From Hymenobacter terrestris (GTDB lineage Bacteria > Bacteroidota > Bacteroidia > Cytophagales > Hymenobacteraceae), in the NCBI RefSeq assembly GCF_013377905.1, contig NZ_JABKAV010000011.1:1-64000 (forward strand): 64,000 nucleotides of DNA, given 5' to 3'. The notes beneath the pieces were generated by a model. The model saw only the letters and a list, made by a program, of their open reading frames with translations, ran no database searches and was not told the origin of the DNA. Of the stretch, positions 54,934 through 62,525 are shown one piece after another; within the stretch, counting starts at the first letter, position 1; each line of letters starts with the position of its first letter. A program made the translations under genes and the position numbers.

Positions 54934-55371
54934 TTATTTCACCCGCGTCCAGGTCTGCGACTTACCAATAAGCGAGAAGCCGATGTAACCCTTCACCTCC
55001 ATGGTGTTGGCGTTAAGCATCTTTATGTAGCAGGAGTAGGTTTTGCCGGTTTCCGGATCGTATATCTTACCGTCGTCCCACTTATTGCTCTCGTCGTACT
55101 CGAAGCCGTTCATGAATACCATGCCCAAGCGGGGGCGAGTGCGAAGCTTAGGCTCAGGATTCTGGGTATCGACTTTAGGCTTGCCAGATGCGTCGTTGGG
55201 TACTGTCAGCGACACAATTTTGCCGCAGAGCTTGGTGCCACACTTGTAAATCTCAAAGGTGGCTTTCTTCTCGGCATTGGTCCACACGCCAAGCGGCGAG
55301 AGGGATTGGGCCGAAGCGGAAGAGAGCAGGCCAAAAAGGAAGGCCACGCTTAACAGAAGAAATTTTTTCAT
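54934..55371 (-). CDS. DUF2147-domain exported protein
   Basis: 145 aa. Signal LLSVAFLFGLLSSASAQ. DUF2147 blocks: LGVWTNAEKKATFEIYKCG, TKLCGKIVSL (paired Cys), MNGFEYDESNKWDDGKIYD and KTYSCYIKMLNANTMEVKGY, ending FSLIGKSQTWTRVK. The family is beta-rich and small, often found in Bacteroidota and proteobacteria, with no proven function. It lies upstream of its own terminator. Confidence 0.9.
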   Translation of the reverse strand: MKKFLLLSVAFLFGLLSSASAQSLSPLGVWTNAEKKATFEIYKCGTKLCGKIVSLTVPNDASGKPKVDTQNPEPKLRTRPRLGMVFMNGFEYDESNKWDDGKIYDPETGKTYSCYIKMLNANTMEVKGYIGFSLIGKSQTWTRVK

Positions 55372-55592
55372 GGAATTGGTGATAATGAAGTGGAAATAGA
55401 TTCGGGAGAAAAGATAGAAAAATCCAGCTCAATAGGCTGTTCTGCGGATTTTTCTGCTTGTGATGAGCATTGCAAGTATGAGGCCAAAAGCCGGTGAGGC
55501 CAGACAACGAGAAAAATTAGAATCTAAAAGCCCGTGAATGTCAATTAGATGGAATAAAAGATGAGTTTGAACCGTAAAAAAAGCTGTTTTTA

Positions 55593-55623
55593 TTTTGAAC
55601 CATCCCCTTAGCGTTTAACTTTA
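55593..55623 (+). promoter_or_regulatory. Candidate promoter TTTTG-N18-TAACTTTA
   Basis: TTTTG at 55593-55597 and TAACTTTA at 55616-55623 are 18 nt apart, close to the Bacteroidota TTTG/TAnnTTTG consensus. It would start a plus-strand transcript near 55630 in an otherwise empty region. Confidence 0.45.
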
Positions 55624-55629
55624 CCATGC

Positions 55630-55980
55630 GTAGCGAGTGCTACAGCCCCTGCCGAGCCGCCCTAAGGTGCTGGGTAGCGAAGCAGAGGTTATGTCGGATC
55701 TAAAGAAAGGAGGTACAAAATGTCTAGTAGTCCCAACCAAATCCTGCCAAGCCTGTCGAATGTAGTCCGCTTCACCGCCGGACGCGCTTAACAACAGCTT
55801 ACGCGCGGAACCCTGTTGGCCCTTCAGGGTGGGTTCTCGCATTCTGGCAAGGTCTTACAAATAGATGGCGTGGCTGTACCCCAGCCCAGCCGCTTGGTAA
55901 GATTTGAAGGATTAGATGCCCGGTTTGCCCAGCAGCCTCAAAACGAGGTCTGCATAGGCAGCCGGGCATCGCTCTTTTAG
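55630..55980 (+). ncRNA. Candidate unannotated small transcript
   Basis: A plus-strand unit of about 350 nt inferred from a promoter-like pair upstream and a hairpin at the end. The end structure pairs GATGCCCGG (55915-55923) with CCGGGCATC (55962-55970), with inner helices TGCC/GGCA, GCAG/CTGC and CCTC/GAGG, then GCTCTTTTA. I could not match it to tmRNA, RNase P, 6S or SRP RNA by eye. It may instead be the mRNA of the small ORF at 55720. Confidence 0.3.
55720..55791 (+). CDS. Possible small ORF with strong Shine-Dalgarno
   Basis: AAAGGAGG (55707-55714) ends 5 nt before ATG 55720. The 23-codon ORF encodes MSSSPNQILPSLSNVVRFTA, then three more residues before TAA. Strong SD sites are rare in Bacteroidota, which is why it is noted. 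No similarity is known to me, and a leader-peptide role is possible. Confidence 0.25.
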   Translation: MSSSPNQILPSLSNVVRFTAGRA

Positions 55981-56036
55981 GCGAATTCATGATCGGATAA
56001 ATAAGTGAAACCGTTCGCCCTCCAAAGCAAAATAAC

Positions 56037-56102
56037 CCAGCCATATACAGCAGCCGGCCCCCGTCGTACTCACGACGGGGGCCGGCTGCTGTATATGGCT
56101 GG
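56037..56102. terminator. 30-bp perfect hairpin after the NlpC/P60 gene
   Basis: Arms 56037-56066 and 56073-56102 pair perfectly with a 6-nt loop. It lies 23 nt past the stop of the minus-strand NlpC/P60 gene and would terminate it strongly. The perfect length is unusual for a simple terminator. Confidence 0.8.
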
Positions 56103-56124
56103 TAACCTGTTGACTAATATCCTT

Positions 56125-56781
56125 TTAGAGCACCCGCCTTACCTGCATAAAGCGCCGCTCATAGTCGGTGCCGGCCACCTGGCTGATTTTGACGCCTGGC
56201 TCGCGGCGGGCCGACGAGGAATGCACGAACCGGATAGCCTCGCCGGGCTGGCTGATAACGATACCTGCGTGGCCGGGAGTGGTGGCGGTTTTGGCAGTGC
56301 CGGTAAATACCACAATATCGCCGGGGCGGGCAGTGGCCCGGGCCACGGGGCGACCCACATCAATCAGGAGGGCAGTAGAGTGGGGGGTGGGCACGCCGTA
56401 GCGGGCAAAAACATACAGCACGAAGCCCGAACAGTCGAAGCCACCCTCGGGCGTGGTGCCGGCGTAGCAGTAGCTGGTACCAAGTTGGCGCAGCGCAAAA
56501 GCCACGATGCTATCGGCTTTGCTGGCCGGAGTGAGAGCCCGAAGTCCGGATGTAGGGAGCGTTTGCTTTGGACGAGCGGCCGGTGTGGCCAGTGGGGAGC
56601 TGGCAACCGGCAGTGTGGCCGGCGGGGCGGTGGCCGAAACTACGTAAGCCGTCGGGCGAGCCGGTGCGAGCCGGTCAACTTTGGCAACCACAGCAGGTAC
56701 AGGGGAGCCCAGGCGCACCCAGGCGGCACGCCCCAGCAGCAGGGCAACCAGCAGCAGAAAAACCAACCATACGTAGCGCAT
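56125..56781 (-). CDS. NlpC/P60 (C40) cell-wall peptidase
   Basis: 218 aa with an N-terminal signal anchor (VWLVFLLLVALLLGRAAW). The catalytic core is at about 100-210: GGFDCSGFVLYVFARYGV (Cys), GHAGIVISQPGEAIRFVH (His) and a third polar residue nearby. It probably cuts peptidoglycan stem peptides in the periplasm. Alanine/Pro-rich linker residues (about 25-90) separate the anchor from the core. Confidence 0.92.
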   Translation of the reverse strand: MRYVWLVFLLLVALLLGRAAWVRLGSPVPAVVAKVDRLAPARPTAYVVSATAPPATLPVASSPLATPAARPKQTLPTSGLRALTPASKADSIVAFALRQLGTSYCYAGTTPEGGFDCSGFVLYVFARYGVPTPHSTALLIDVGRPVARATARPGDIVVFTGTAKTATTPGHAGIVISQPGEAIRFVHSSSARREPGVKISQVAGTDYERRFMQVRRVL

Positions 56782-57008
56782 CGCTTCAATTAAAAGGTGA
56801 TGACCTGCTTAACGGCCACAGTACAGTGCAGGTTCCGGCCCGCATGCGGGGCAAGGCGGAACGGGCTTGGTGGGGTTTGCGCTGGCAAAGCAGTGCGCGC
56901 GCAAAGATGCATGGGCGGGTAATTGCAGCCTTTGGGGGTTTTGCGCGTTCTTTGCCCAGCCGGCCCGCGGGGCGGGCGTCATTTGTTCTCCATCTTATCT
57001 TCTGCTGA

Positions 57009-58820
57009 ATGCTCCTTACTGCTCCTCGCCGCCGCCTGGCGGTGGCGGCCCTGGGCGTGCTGCTGGGCCACACGGCCCTGGCTGCTCTGGCCGCGCCCAC
57101 ATTGCGCTACACGCTGGCTATGCCGGCCCCGCAAACCCATTATTTCGAGGTCGAGATGAACCTCGATGGCTTTAATAAAGCCTACACCGACGTAAAAATG
57201 CCGGTTTGGGCTCCCGGCTCCTACCTGATCCGCGAGTTTGAGCGTAATGTAGAGGACTTCGGAGCTACGGCTGGCAGCCAGCCACTGCGCACCGAGAAGA
57301 TGGACAAGAACACCTGGCGCGTTTACCACCCCAAGGCCCGCAGCTTCGCGGTGCGCTATAAGGTGTACGCCTACGAACTGAGCGTGCGCACCAGTTTCAT
57401 CGATGCCTCGCACGGCTACGTGAACGGCACGAGCGTATTCATGTACCCTGCCGAAAACAAGCAGCTGCCCAGCCAGCTGGAGGTGAAGCCCGCCCCCGGC
57501 TGGGGTCAGGTAAGCACTAGCCTCAAGCCCGCCGGCGGCACGTTTACGTACCGCAGCAGCAACTACGACGAGTTGGCCGACTCGCCTATTGAAATCGGTA
57601 ACCAGAAAATCTACACCTTCACCGCCAACGGCACGCCCCACACGGTGGCCATGTACGGCGACCCGGTGGTAGACGAGCAGCGCCTGACCCGCGACATGCA
57701 ACGCGTGTGCGAGGAAGCCCATAAGGTAGTCGACCGCAATCCGCTCGACCGTTACCTGTTCATTGTGCACAACATTGACCGGGGCACCGGCGGATTGGAG
57801 CACCTGTTCTCTACCACGCTGTCGGTTTCGCGCAACGCGTATTCGTCGGAGGCCGGTTGGAAGGGATTTCTGGGGTTGGTGGCGCACGAGTATTTCCACC
57901 TCTGGAACGTAAAGCGCATCCGCCCGGTGGCGCTGGGGCCGTTCGATTATGACAAGGAGAACTACACCCGCATGCTCTGGCTGAGCGAGGGCGGCACCGA
58001 ATACTTCTCGAATGTGATTATGCAGCGGGCCGGCTTCCTGACGCCCGACCAATACCTGGCCGACCTAAGCAACGGTATCAACCGCGTCGAGAACACGCCC
58101 GGCAACAAGGTGCAGTCGGCCGCCGATGCCAGCTTTGATGCTTGGATTAAGCAGTACCGCCCCAACGAAAACTCGGGCAATACCGCCATCAGCTATTACG
58201 ACAAGGGTGAGGTAATTCTGGCTACGCTCGACCTAATGGTGATTAACGCCACCAAAGGCCAGAAGCGCCTCGACGACGTGATGCAGTACCTCTACGACCA
58301 GTACTACCTCAAGCAGGGACGGGGCTTCACCGACCAGGAGTATCAGGATGCGGTGGCCAAAGTAGCCGGCCAGCGCTTCGATGACTTCTTCGCCAAACAT
58401 GTGTACGGCACCGAAATGCTGCCGTACGAGCAGGCCCTTGCCTACGCCGGCCTGCGCCTGAGCGTTACGCCTGCCCAGGCTACCGAGGCCGACTTGGGAG
58501 CCCGCATCAGCCCTGCCGGTGGCCGCCAGACGGTGGCCAGCGTTGTACGCAACGGCAGTGCCTGGCAAGGTGGCCTCAACGTAGGCGACGAAATTCTGAG
58601 CCTCGACGGTGTGCGCGTAACCGACGATATGAACAAGCTGCTGGCCGGCCGGCCCGTGGGCGCTACCATTAAGGTGCTTGTCACCCGCGAGGGACGGGTG
58701 CAGGAGCTGAGCTTTCCGCTATTGGCCAGCCCTGTGAGCCGCTACCGCATCGAGCGGCAGCCCAATCCCACCGCCGAGCAGCAGCGCGTGTTCGATAAGT
58801 GGCTGTCGGTACGCGGCTAA
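57009..58820 (+). CDS. M61-family metallopeptidase with PDZ domain
   Basis: 603 aa. Signal VAALGVLLGHTALAALA. The zinc motif is HEYFH at residues 293-297 in VAHEYFHLWNVKRIRP, with E in LWLSEGGTEYFSN as the third ligand. The C-terminal PDZ-like domain spans about 480-590 (GWQ-type GLNVGDEILSLDGVRV). Family members are glycyl aminopeptidases or related exopeptidases in the periplasm. A good terminator follows. Confidence 0.93.
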   Translation: MLLTAPRRRLAVAALGVLLGHTALAALAAPTLRYTLAMPAPQTHYFEVEMNLDGFNKAYTDVKMPVWAPGSYLIREFERNVEDFGATAGSQPLRTEKMDKNTWRVYHPKARSFAVRYKVYAYELSVRTSFIDASHGYVNGTSVFMYPAENKQLPSQLEVKPAPGWGQVSTSLKPAGGTFTYRSSNYDELADSPIEIGNQKIYTFTANGTPHTVAMYGDPVVDEQRLTRDMQRVCEEAHKVVDRNPLDRYLFIVHNIDRGTGGLEHLFSTTLSVSRNAYSSEAGWKGFLGLVAHEYFHLWNVKRIRPVALGPFDYDKENYTRMLWLSEGGTEYFSNVIMQRAGFLTPDQYLADLSNGINRVENTPGNKVQSAADASFDAWIKQYRPNENSGNTAISYYDKGEVILATLDLMVINATKGQKRLDDVMQYLYDQYYLKQGRGFTDQEYQDAVAKVAGQRFDDFFAKHVYGTEMLPYEQALAYAGLRLSVTPAQATEADLGARISPAGGRQTVASVVRNGSAWQGGLNVGDEILSLDGVRVTDDMNKLLAGRPVGATIKVLVTREGRVQELSFPLLASPVSRYRIERQPNPTAEQQRVFDKWLSVRG

Positions 58821-58840
58821 GCCTTCCCTACTGCCAAGGT

Positions 58841-58875
58841 CAAACGCCCCCGCCGGATTCCGGTGGGGGCGTTTG
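58841..58875. terminator. Bidirectional terminator after the M61 gene
   Basis: 16-bp stem CAAACGCCCCCGCCGG / CCGGTGGGGGCGTTTG with one G-U and a 3-nt loop, between convergent genes. Confidence 0.8.
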
Positions 58876-58908
58876 GCTTTAGAGTGTACTTGCAATGGCA
58901 GTGCGGCC

Positions 58909-60042
58909 TTATTCCTTCACCTCATCCTTGGCCTTTTCCTGCTCTACGGCCGGAATGGCTTCGTGGAAGATCAGGCCGGTGGCAGCGGCGTGCTCGGCGG
59001 CCTGTACGGTGTCTTGCACCAGCAGCATCTCTACCTTATCGCCCCGTAAGTCTTCGCGCACCTGCTCAACAAGAGCGGCGCGGTCGGCGCGGTTAACGTC
59101 GCGGATATAGATAGATAGGATGCGGCCGGGGTGGCGGCGCACCACTTCGCGGTAAATGTTGGCATCTTCCTGGCCCGAGTCGCCGATGAGCACGAAGGGT
59201 AGGAGCGGGTAAGTGAGCAGCAGGTTCTCAATTTCGTGCAGCTTGTGGGCGTGGTGGCTGCTGGCGGCGGCCGTCTGGCGCTTGATGGACGCGTCGCGGA
59301 GCAGCAATGGACCGGGCGGAATGCCGTTCAGCTCCAAAAAGTCATCGAGCAAATCGTAGAGGTTCCAGGGTGAGCTGCTGACGTAGAAGAACGGGTTGTT
59401 GCGCTTCCCATTACGGCCCAGCTGCAGCTGGCGGTAGAACTCAGCAACACCTTTGAAAGGCAGCCGCGAGCGGGCGTTGCGTAGCAGCACCGTGCGGGCC
59501 ATGCGCAGCAGGTCAGTAGCCGACGTTTCTATTACGGTATCATCCAGGTCGGAAATGATGCCGTACTCGGCGTCGGGCGGCGGAATGAGCACCATGGCGT
59601 TGGCACGCAGTCCGTGCGGGGTGGGAAAGGGGGCAGGAGCCTGCTGCAAAGCCACCTCCACCGGGTACCACAGAAAATCGATCGGCACAGGCAACGACTG
59701 CGGGGCTAGGTTGAGGGTAAAGTAGCCTTCCTCGTCGGTAAGAATGGGGTGGTTGGTGCCATCGGTGGGACGGATGCTGATTTGGGCCCCGGCAATTTCG
59801 TTGCTGTCGAAGCGGCGGTACATGTTCAGCAGGTTGCGCCAGCGAGAGTCGTCGTCGACCGGCTCGCTGATGCCTCGGTCGGTGAGCAGGCGACCCTTCA
59901 CGTAAAGGCGCTCGGGTGTACCGTAGCTGCGGTAGGATACCAACTGTAGTGGTTGCAGCAACCCGAGGCGGCTGCGTAGGCGGGTCAGAGATTCGTCGGC
60001 GTTTTCGGCCCAGGTGTGGAGTGTGTCGCGGAAAGGAAGCAT
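58909..60042 (-). CDS. App1-like phosphatidate phosphatase (DUF2183)
   Basis: 377 aa, cytoplasmic. The HAD-type catalytic D-x-D-x-T is in GIISDLDDTVIETSATDLLR, followed by FYVSSSPWNLYDLL and LIGDSGQEDANIYREVVRRH. An N-terminal beta-region (about 30-150) has RPTDGTNHPILTDEEGYFTL. It may dephosphorylate phosphatidate or a similar lipid. TTATTTGCGCC lies directly before the ATG, so the leader is short. Confidence 0.9.
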   Translation of the reverse strand: MLPFRDTLHTWAENADESLTRLRSRLGLLQPLQLVSYRSYGTPERLYVKGRLLTDRGISEPVDDDSRWRNLLNMYRRFDSNEIAGAQISIRPTDGTNHPILTDEEGYFTLNLAPQSLPVPIDFLWYPVEVALQQAPAPFPTPHGLRANAMVLIPPPDAEYGIISDLDDTVIETSATDLLRMARTVLLRNARSRLPFKGVAEFYRQLQLGRNGKRNNPFFYVSSSPWNLYDLLDDFLELNGIPPGPLLLRDASIKRQTAAASSHHAHKLHEIENLLLTYPLLPFVLIGDSGQEDANIYREVVRRHPGRILSIYIRDVNRADRAALVEQVREDLRGDKVEMLLVQDTVQAAEHAAATGLIFHEAIPAVEQEKAKDEVKE

Positions 60043-60140
60043 AGGCGCAAATAAAGCAGTTTGCCGGAGAGCAGTTTACGCAGCAGCCGGCCAGTGGTGT
60101 TGCCAGGTCGGTGGAAATGGGTCAGTAGCAGCCACAAAAA

Positions 60141-60167
60141 AGGCTCCCGGCAAACTGCCGGGAGCCT
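60141..60167 (-). terminator. Terminator of the M48 gene
   Basis: AGGCTCCCGGCA / TGCCGGGAGCCT stem with a 3-nt loop, followed by a T-run on the minus strand; 25 nt past the stop at 60192. Confidence 0.85.
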
Positions 60168-60191
60168 GAAAATACCGAAGAGTGCGTGGCC

Positions 60192-61001
60192 CTACAACGC
60201 GTTTCGCAGTTGGTTGAAGTCGTCGGAGCCAGCCGTGCGGTTCCGGCAGTTCAGCTGGTCGGCCTTGGCCTGAATGCTCTCCACGCGGTTGCCGGGGTTG
60301 GGGTGGGTGCTGAAGAACTCGGGCGGGCTGGCCTGGTTGTCGTTCTGAGATTTAATGAAGAAGCCGGCCGCCCCGTCGCAGGCATAGTAGTTGGTGCCGT
60401 TGAGGTATTCCACCGAGTAGTCATCGGCCTCAATTTCGTAGTCGCGGCTGAATTTGAGTTGCCCCAGGCCGTTGGCTATATCAACCAGCGCGTTCTGGTT
60501 GTTGCCCAGCACCAGGCTCAACAGCACACCAATGCCATACTGCTGCTGTAGCTGGCGGGAGGTATGGCGGCGGTCGGCGTGGGCAATTTCGTGGCCGATT
60601 ACCCCGGCAAGCTGAGTTTCGTTATCGAGGTACTTAATCAGTCCCGAATACACGTAGATGTGGCCGCCGGGCGTGGCAAAGGCGTTGCGGGTCTGGTCGT
60701 CCTTGATGATTTTTACATCCCAGGGAAATTCGTTACGGTACTGGAGCTTGCCCGAATTGAGCACCCGGAGCACGATTTTGTTGAGGGCCGCGTAGGCCTG
60801 TGGGTTGCTGCCAGGCTCCAATAGCTGGCCTTTGGCCCGGAAAGTTGAGTCAGTCTGGGCAGCTACCTGCTCGCCCAGGGCCTTATCGTCTTCAATGGAG
60901 AACAGGAGTACGCCGTCGCCGTCTTTAGAGCAGGAAGTTGCGCCGCCCAGGGTGAGGGCCAAGCCCGCCAGAAGACCGGTTTTTTTCAGGAAATTCCGCA
61001 T
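60192..61001 (-). CDS. M48-family metalloprotease lipoprotein
   Basis: 269 aa. Lipobox GATSC. The zinc motif is HEIAH in GVIGHEIAHADRRHTSRQL. FATPGGHIYVYSGLIKYLDN is the conserved block before it, and EIEADDYSVEYLN carries the third ligand Glu. It resembles BepA/YfgC-like chaperone-proteases without TPRs, probably working in the periplasm on outer-membrane proteins. Confidence 0.92.
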   Translation of the reverse strand: MRNFLKKTGLLAGLALTLGGATSCSKDGDGVLLFSIEDDKALGEQVAAQTDSTFRAKGQLLEPGSNPQAYAALNKIVLRVLNSGKLQYRNEFPWDVKIIKDDQTRNAFATPGGHIYVYSGLIKYLDNETQLAGVIGHEIAHADRRHTSRQLQQQYGIGVLLSLVLGNNQNALVDIANGLGQLKFSRDYEIEADDYSVEYLNGTNYYACDGAAGFFIKSQNDNQASPPEFFSTHPNPGNRVESIQAKADQLNCRNRTAGSDDFNQLRNAL

Positions 61002-61296
61002 GTGAAGCGAAGAATGGAATGGTTGGATAAGAAAGAGTTGTCTGGCTCGCTAGAAAAAATGGTGCCAGGGACAGCGGTGCACTAACGGTCTAGCCCGGCG
61101 GGGTGTTGCTTGTCCGGGCATAAAAACAGGCACCAGTCACGCAGAATGCGGCTAATCAGGTAGAAAAAATAGTTGGCCAGATTGACTATGCCGTTGGGCG
61201 GGGCACCGAGCAGCGGCCACCTTCTGCCAGGTTTTTGCGTAGAGCAAAACCCGCCCGCCAGCTCCGGCGCGTGCCGTATTTCCTGTTTATTCCGCA

Positions 61297-62412
61297 ATGG
61301 TTACCACTGCCACCGCCCGCCCCAAAACCAAGAAAAAGCGTCTCGACCCACTGCCCGCCGCCCACGAGCTTTATAAAGACCCCGCCCGCCAGGCCGAGCT
61401 GGCCGGCCTGCGCTACCTCACCGACACCAAGCCCGGCCTGACCCGCGAAACAACCCGTGCCGGCAAAGTGCGCTACCGCACGACCAAGGGCGAGCTGCTT
61501 GAGGATGAAAAAACGCTGGCCCGCATCGGTGGTTTCGTCATTCCGCCGGCCTGGACCGACGTCTGGATTTCGCCCTCGCCCAACACGCATCTGCAGGTAA
61601 CGGGCCGCGACGCCAAGGGCCGTAAGCAGTACTTGTACCACGCTGCCTGGGACCAGGCCCGGGCCCTCACCAAGTTCAGCCGGCTGCGGGCTTTCGGTGA
61701 AAACCTGGCCGACTTGCGTGCCCGCATACACAAGGATCTGGCCCGGCCGCAGCTCGATAAAACCAAAGTGGTAGCCTTGGTGCTCACGCTCATGGACCAG
61801 TCGTTTATCCGCGTCGGCAACAAGGAATACGCCAAAAAGAACAAAACTTACGGCCTGACTACGCTCCGCGACAAGCATGTAAACGTGAGCGGTGCCGATG
61901 TGCGCTTCAGCTTCGTGGGCAAGAAAGGCGTGCCCCACGACCTCACCATCCACGACCGGAAGCTGGCCCGCATGGTGCAGAAGTGCAAGGAAATTCCGGG
62001 CCAGCACCTGTTCCAATACTACGCCCCCGACGGCCACCGCCAGGAGCTGGAATCGGGCGACGTGAACGTCTACCTGCACGAGGCTACCGGCCTGAGTCTC
62101 TCAGCCAAGGACTTTAGAACCTGGGGCGGCACCGTGAAAATGGTGGAGGCGCTGGAGCGGATTCTGGAAGAAGAACCTGACTTTCCACGCCCCAAAACCC
62201 TGAAACGGGCCGTAAAAGACGTGGCCGAAAACTTGGGCAACACGCCCACCGTGTGCTCCAAATACTACATTCACCCCCAAGTTATCGAGCTGTTCAATTC
62301 CAACAAGCTCGTTGATTACTTGCGCCGCCATGACGCCGACCCCAAGCAAAACGACCTGCTCACGCCCACCGAGCATATGGTGCTGGAAATGCTGAAGGAG
62401 ATTGAAAAATAG
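61297..62412 (+). CDS. Poxvirus-type DNA topoisomerase IB
   Basis: Relaxes supercoils by nicking one strand through a 3'-phosphotyrosine. 371 aa. Blocks: RVGNKEYAKKNKTYGLTTLR, DLTIHDRKLARMVQ, LSAKDFRTWGGTVKMVEALE and the catalytic Tyr in VCSKYYIHPQVIELF. The Lys-rich N-terminus MVTTATARPKTKKKRL may aid DNA binding. It is a single gene followed by a palindrome. Confidence 0.95.
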   Translation: MVTTATARPKTKKKRLDPLPAAHELYKDPARQAELAGLRYLTDTKPGLTRETTRAGKVRYRTTKGELLEDEKTLARIGGFVIPPAWTDVWISPSPNTHLQVTGRDAKGRKQYLYHAAWDQARALTKFSRLRAFGENLADLRARIHKDLARPQLDKTKVVALVLTLMDQSFIRVGNKEYAKKNKTYGLTTLRDKHVNVSGADVRFSFVGKKGVPHDLTIHDRKLARMVQKCKEIPGQHLFQYYAPDGHRQELESGDVNVYLHEATGLSLSAKDFRTWGGTVKMVEALERILEEEPDFPRPKTLKRAVKDVAENLGNTPTVCSKYYIHPQVIELFNSNKLVDYLRRHDADPKQNDLLTPTEHMVLEMLKEIEK

Positions 62413-62431
62413 AAGCCGCTTGAAAGCAGTC

Positions 62432-62517
62432 AGAACGTCCTGCTGAGCTTGCCGAAGCATCTCTACCGCTTCTATGAATGTAGTAGAGATGCTTCGGCAA
62501 GCTCAGCAGGATGTTCT
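62432..62517. repeat. Palindrome AGAACGTCCTGCTGAGCTTG type
   Basis: Arms 62432-62466 and 62483-62517 (35 nt) differ at one base, with a 16-nt centre. An 18-nt piece of the right arm recurs at 17175-17192. It begins 20 nt after the topoisomerase stop and ends 9 nt before the convergent gene's stop at 62526, so it could terminate both. Confidence 0.8.
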
Positions 62518-62525
62518 GTTTTACC

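Larger units (their letters stand above)
55372..56124. other. 753-nt gene-free region with candidate small transcript
   Basis: No ORF of convincing quality. It contains a plus-strand promoter-like pair (55593-55623), a short ORF with a perfect ribosome site (55720-55791), a structured hairpin with T-run (55915-55980) and a long terminator (56037-56102). I describe these separately. Confidence 0.5.

Noticed and set aside
55621-55842. 73-aa minus-strand ORF
   Set aside because: No coding features, no family resemblance, and it runs antisense to the promoter-like pair and the hairpin; more likely chance in a GC-rich gap.
55630-55980. tmRNA, RNase P RNA, 6S or SRP RNA
   Set aside because: The hallmark segments of these RNAs (tRNA-like ends with resume ORF, the GAGGAAAGTCC block of RNase P, the SRP GGAA loop pattern) could not be found.
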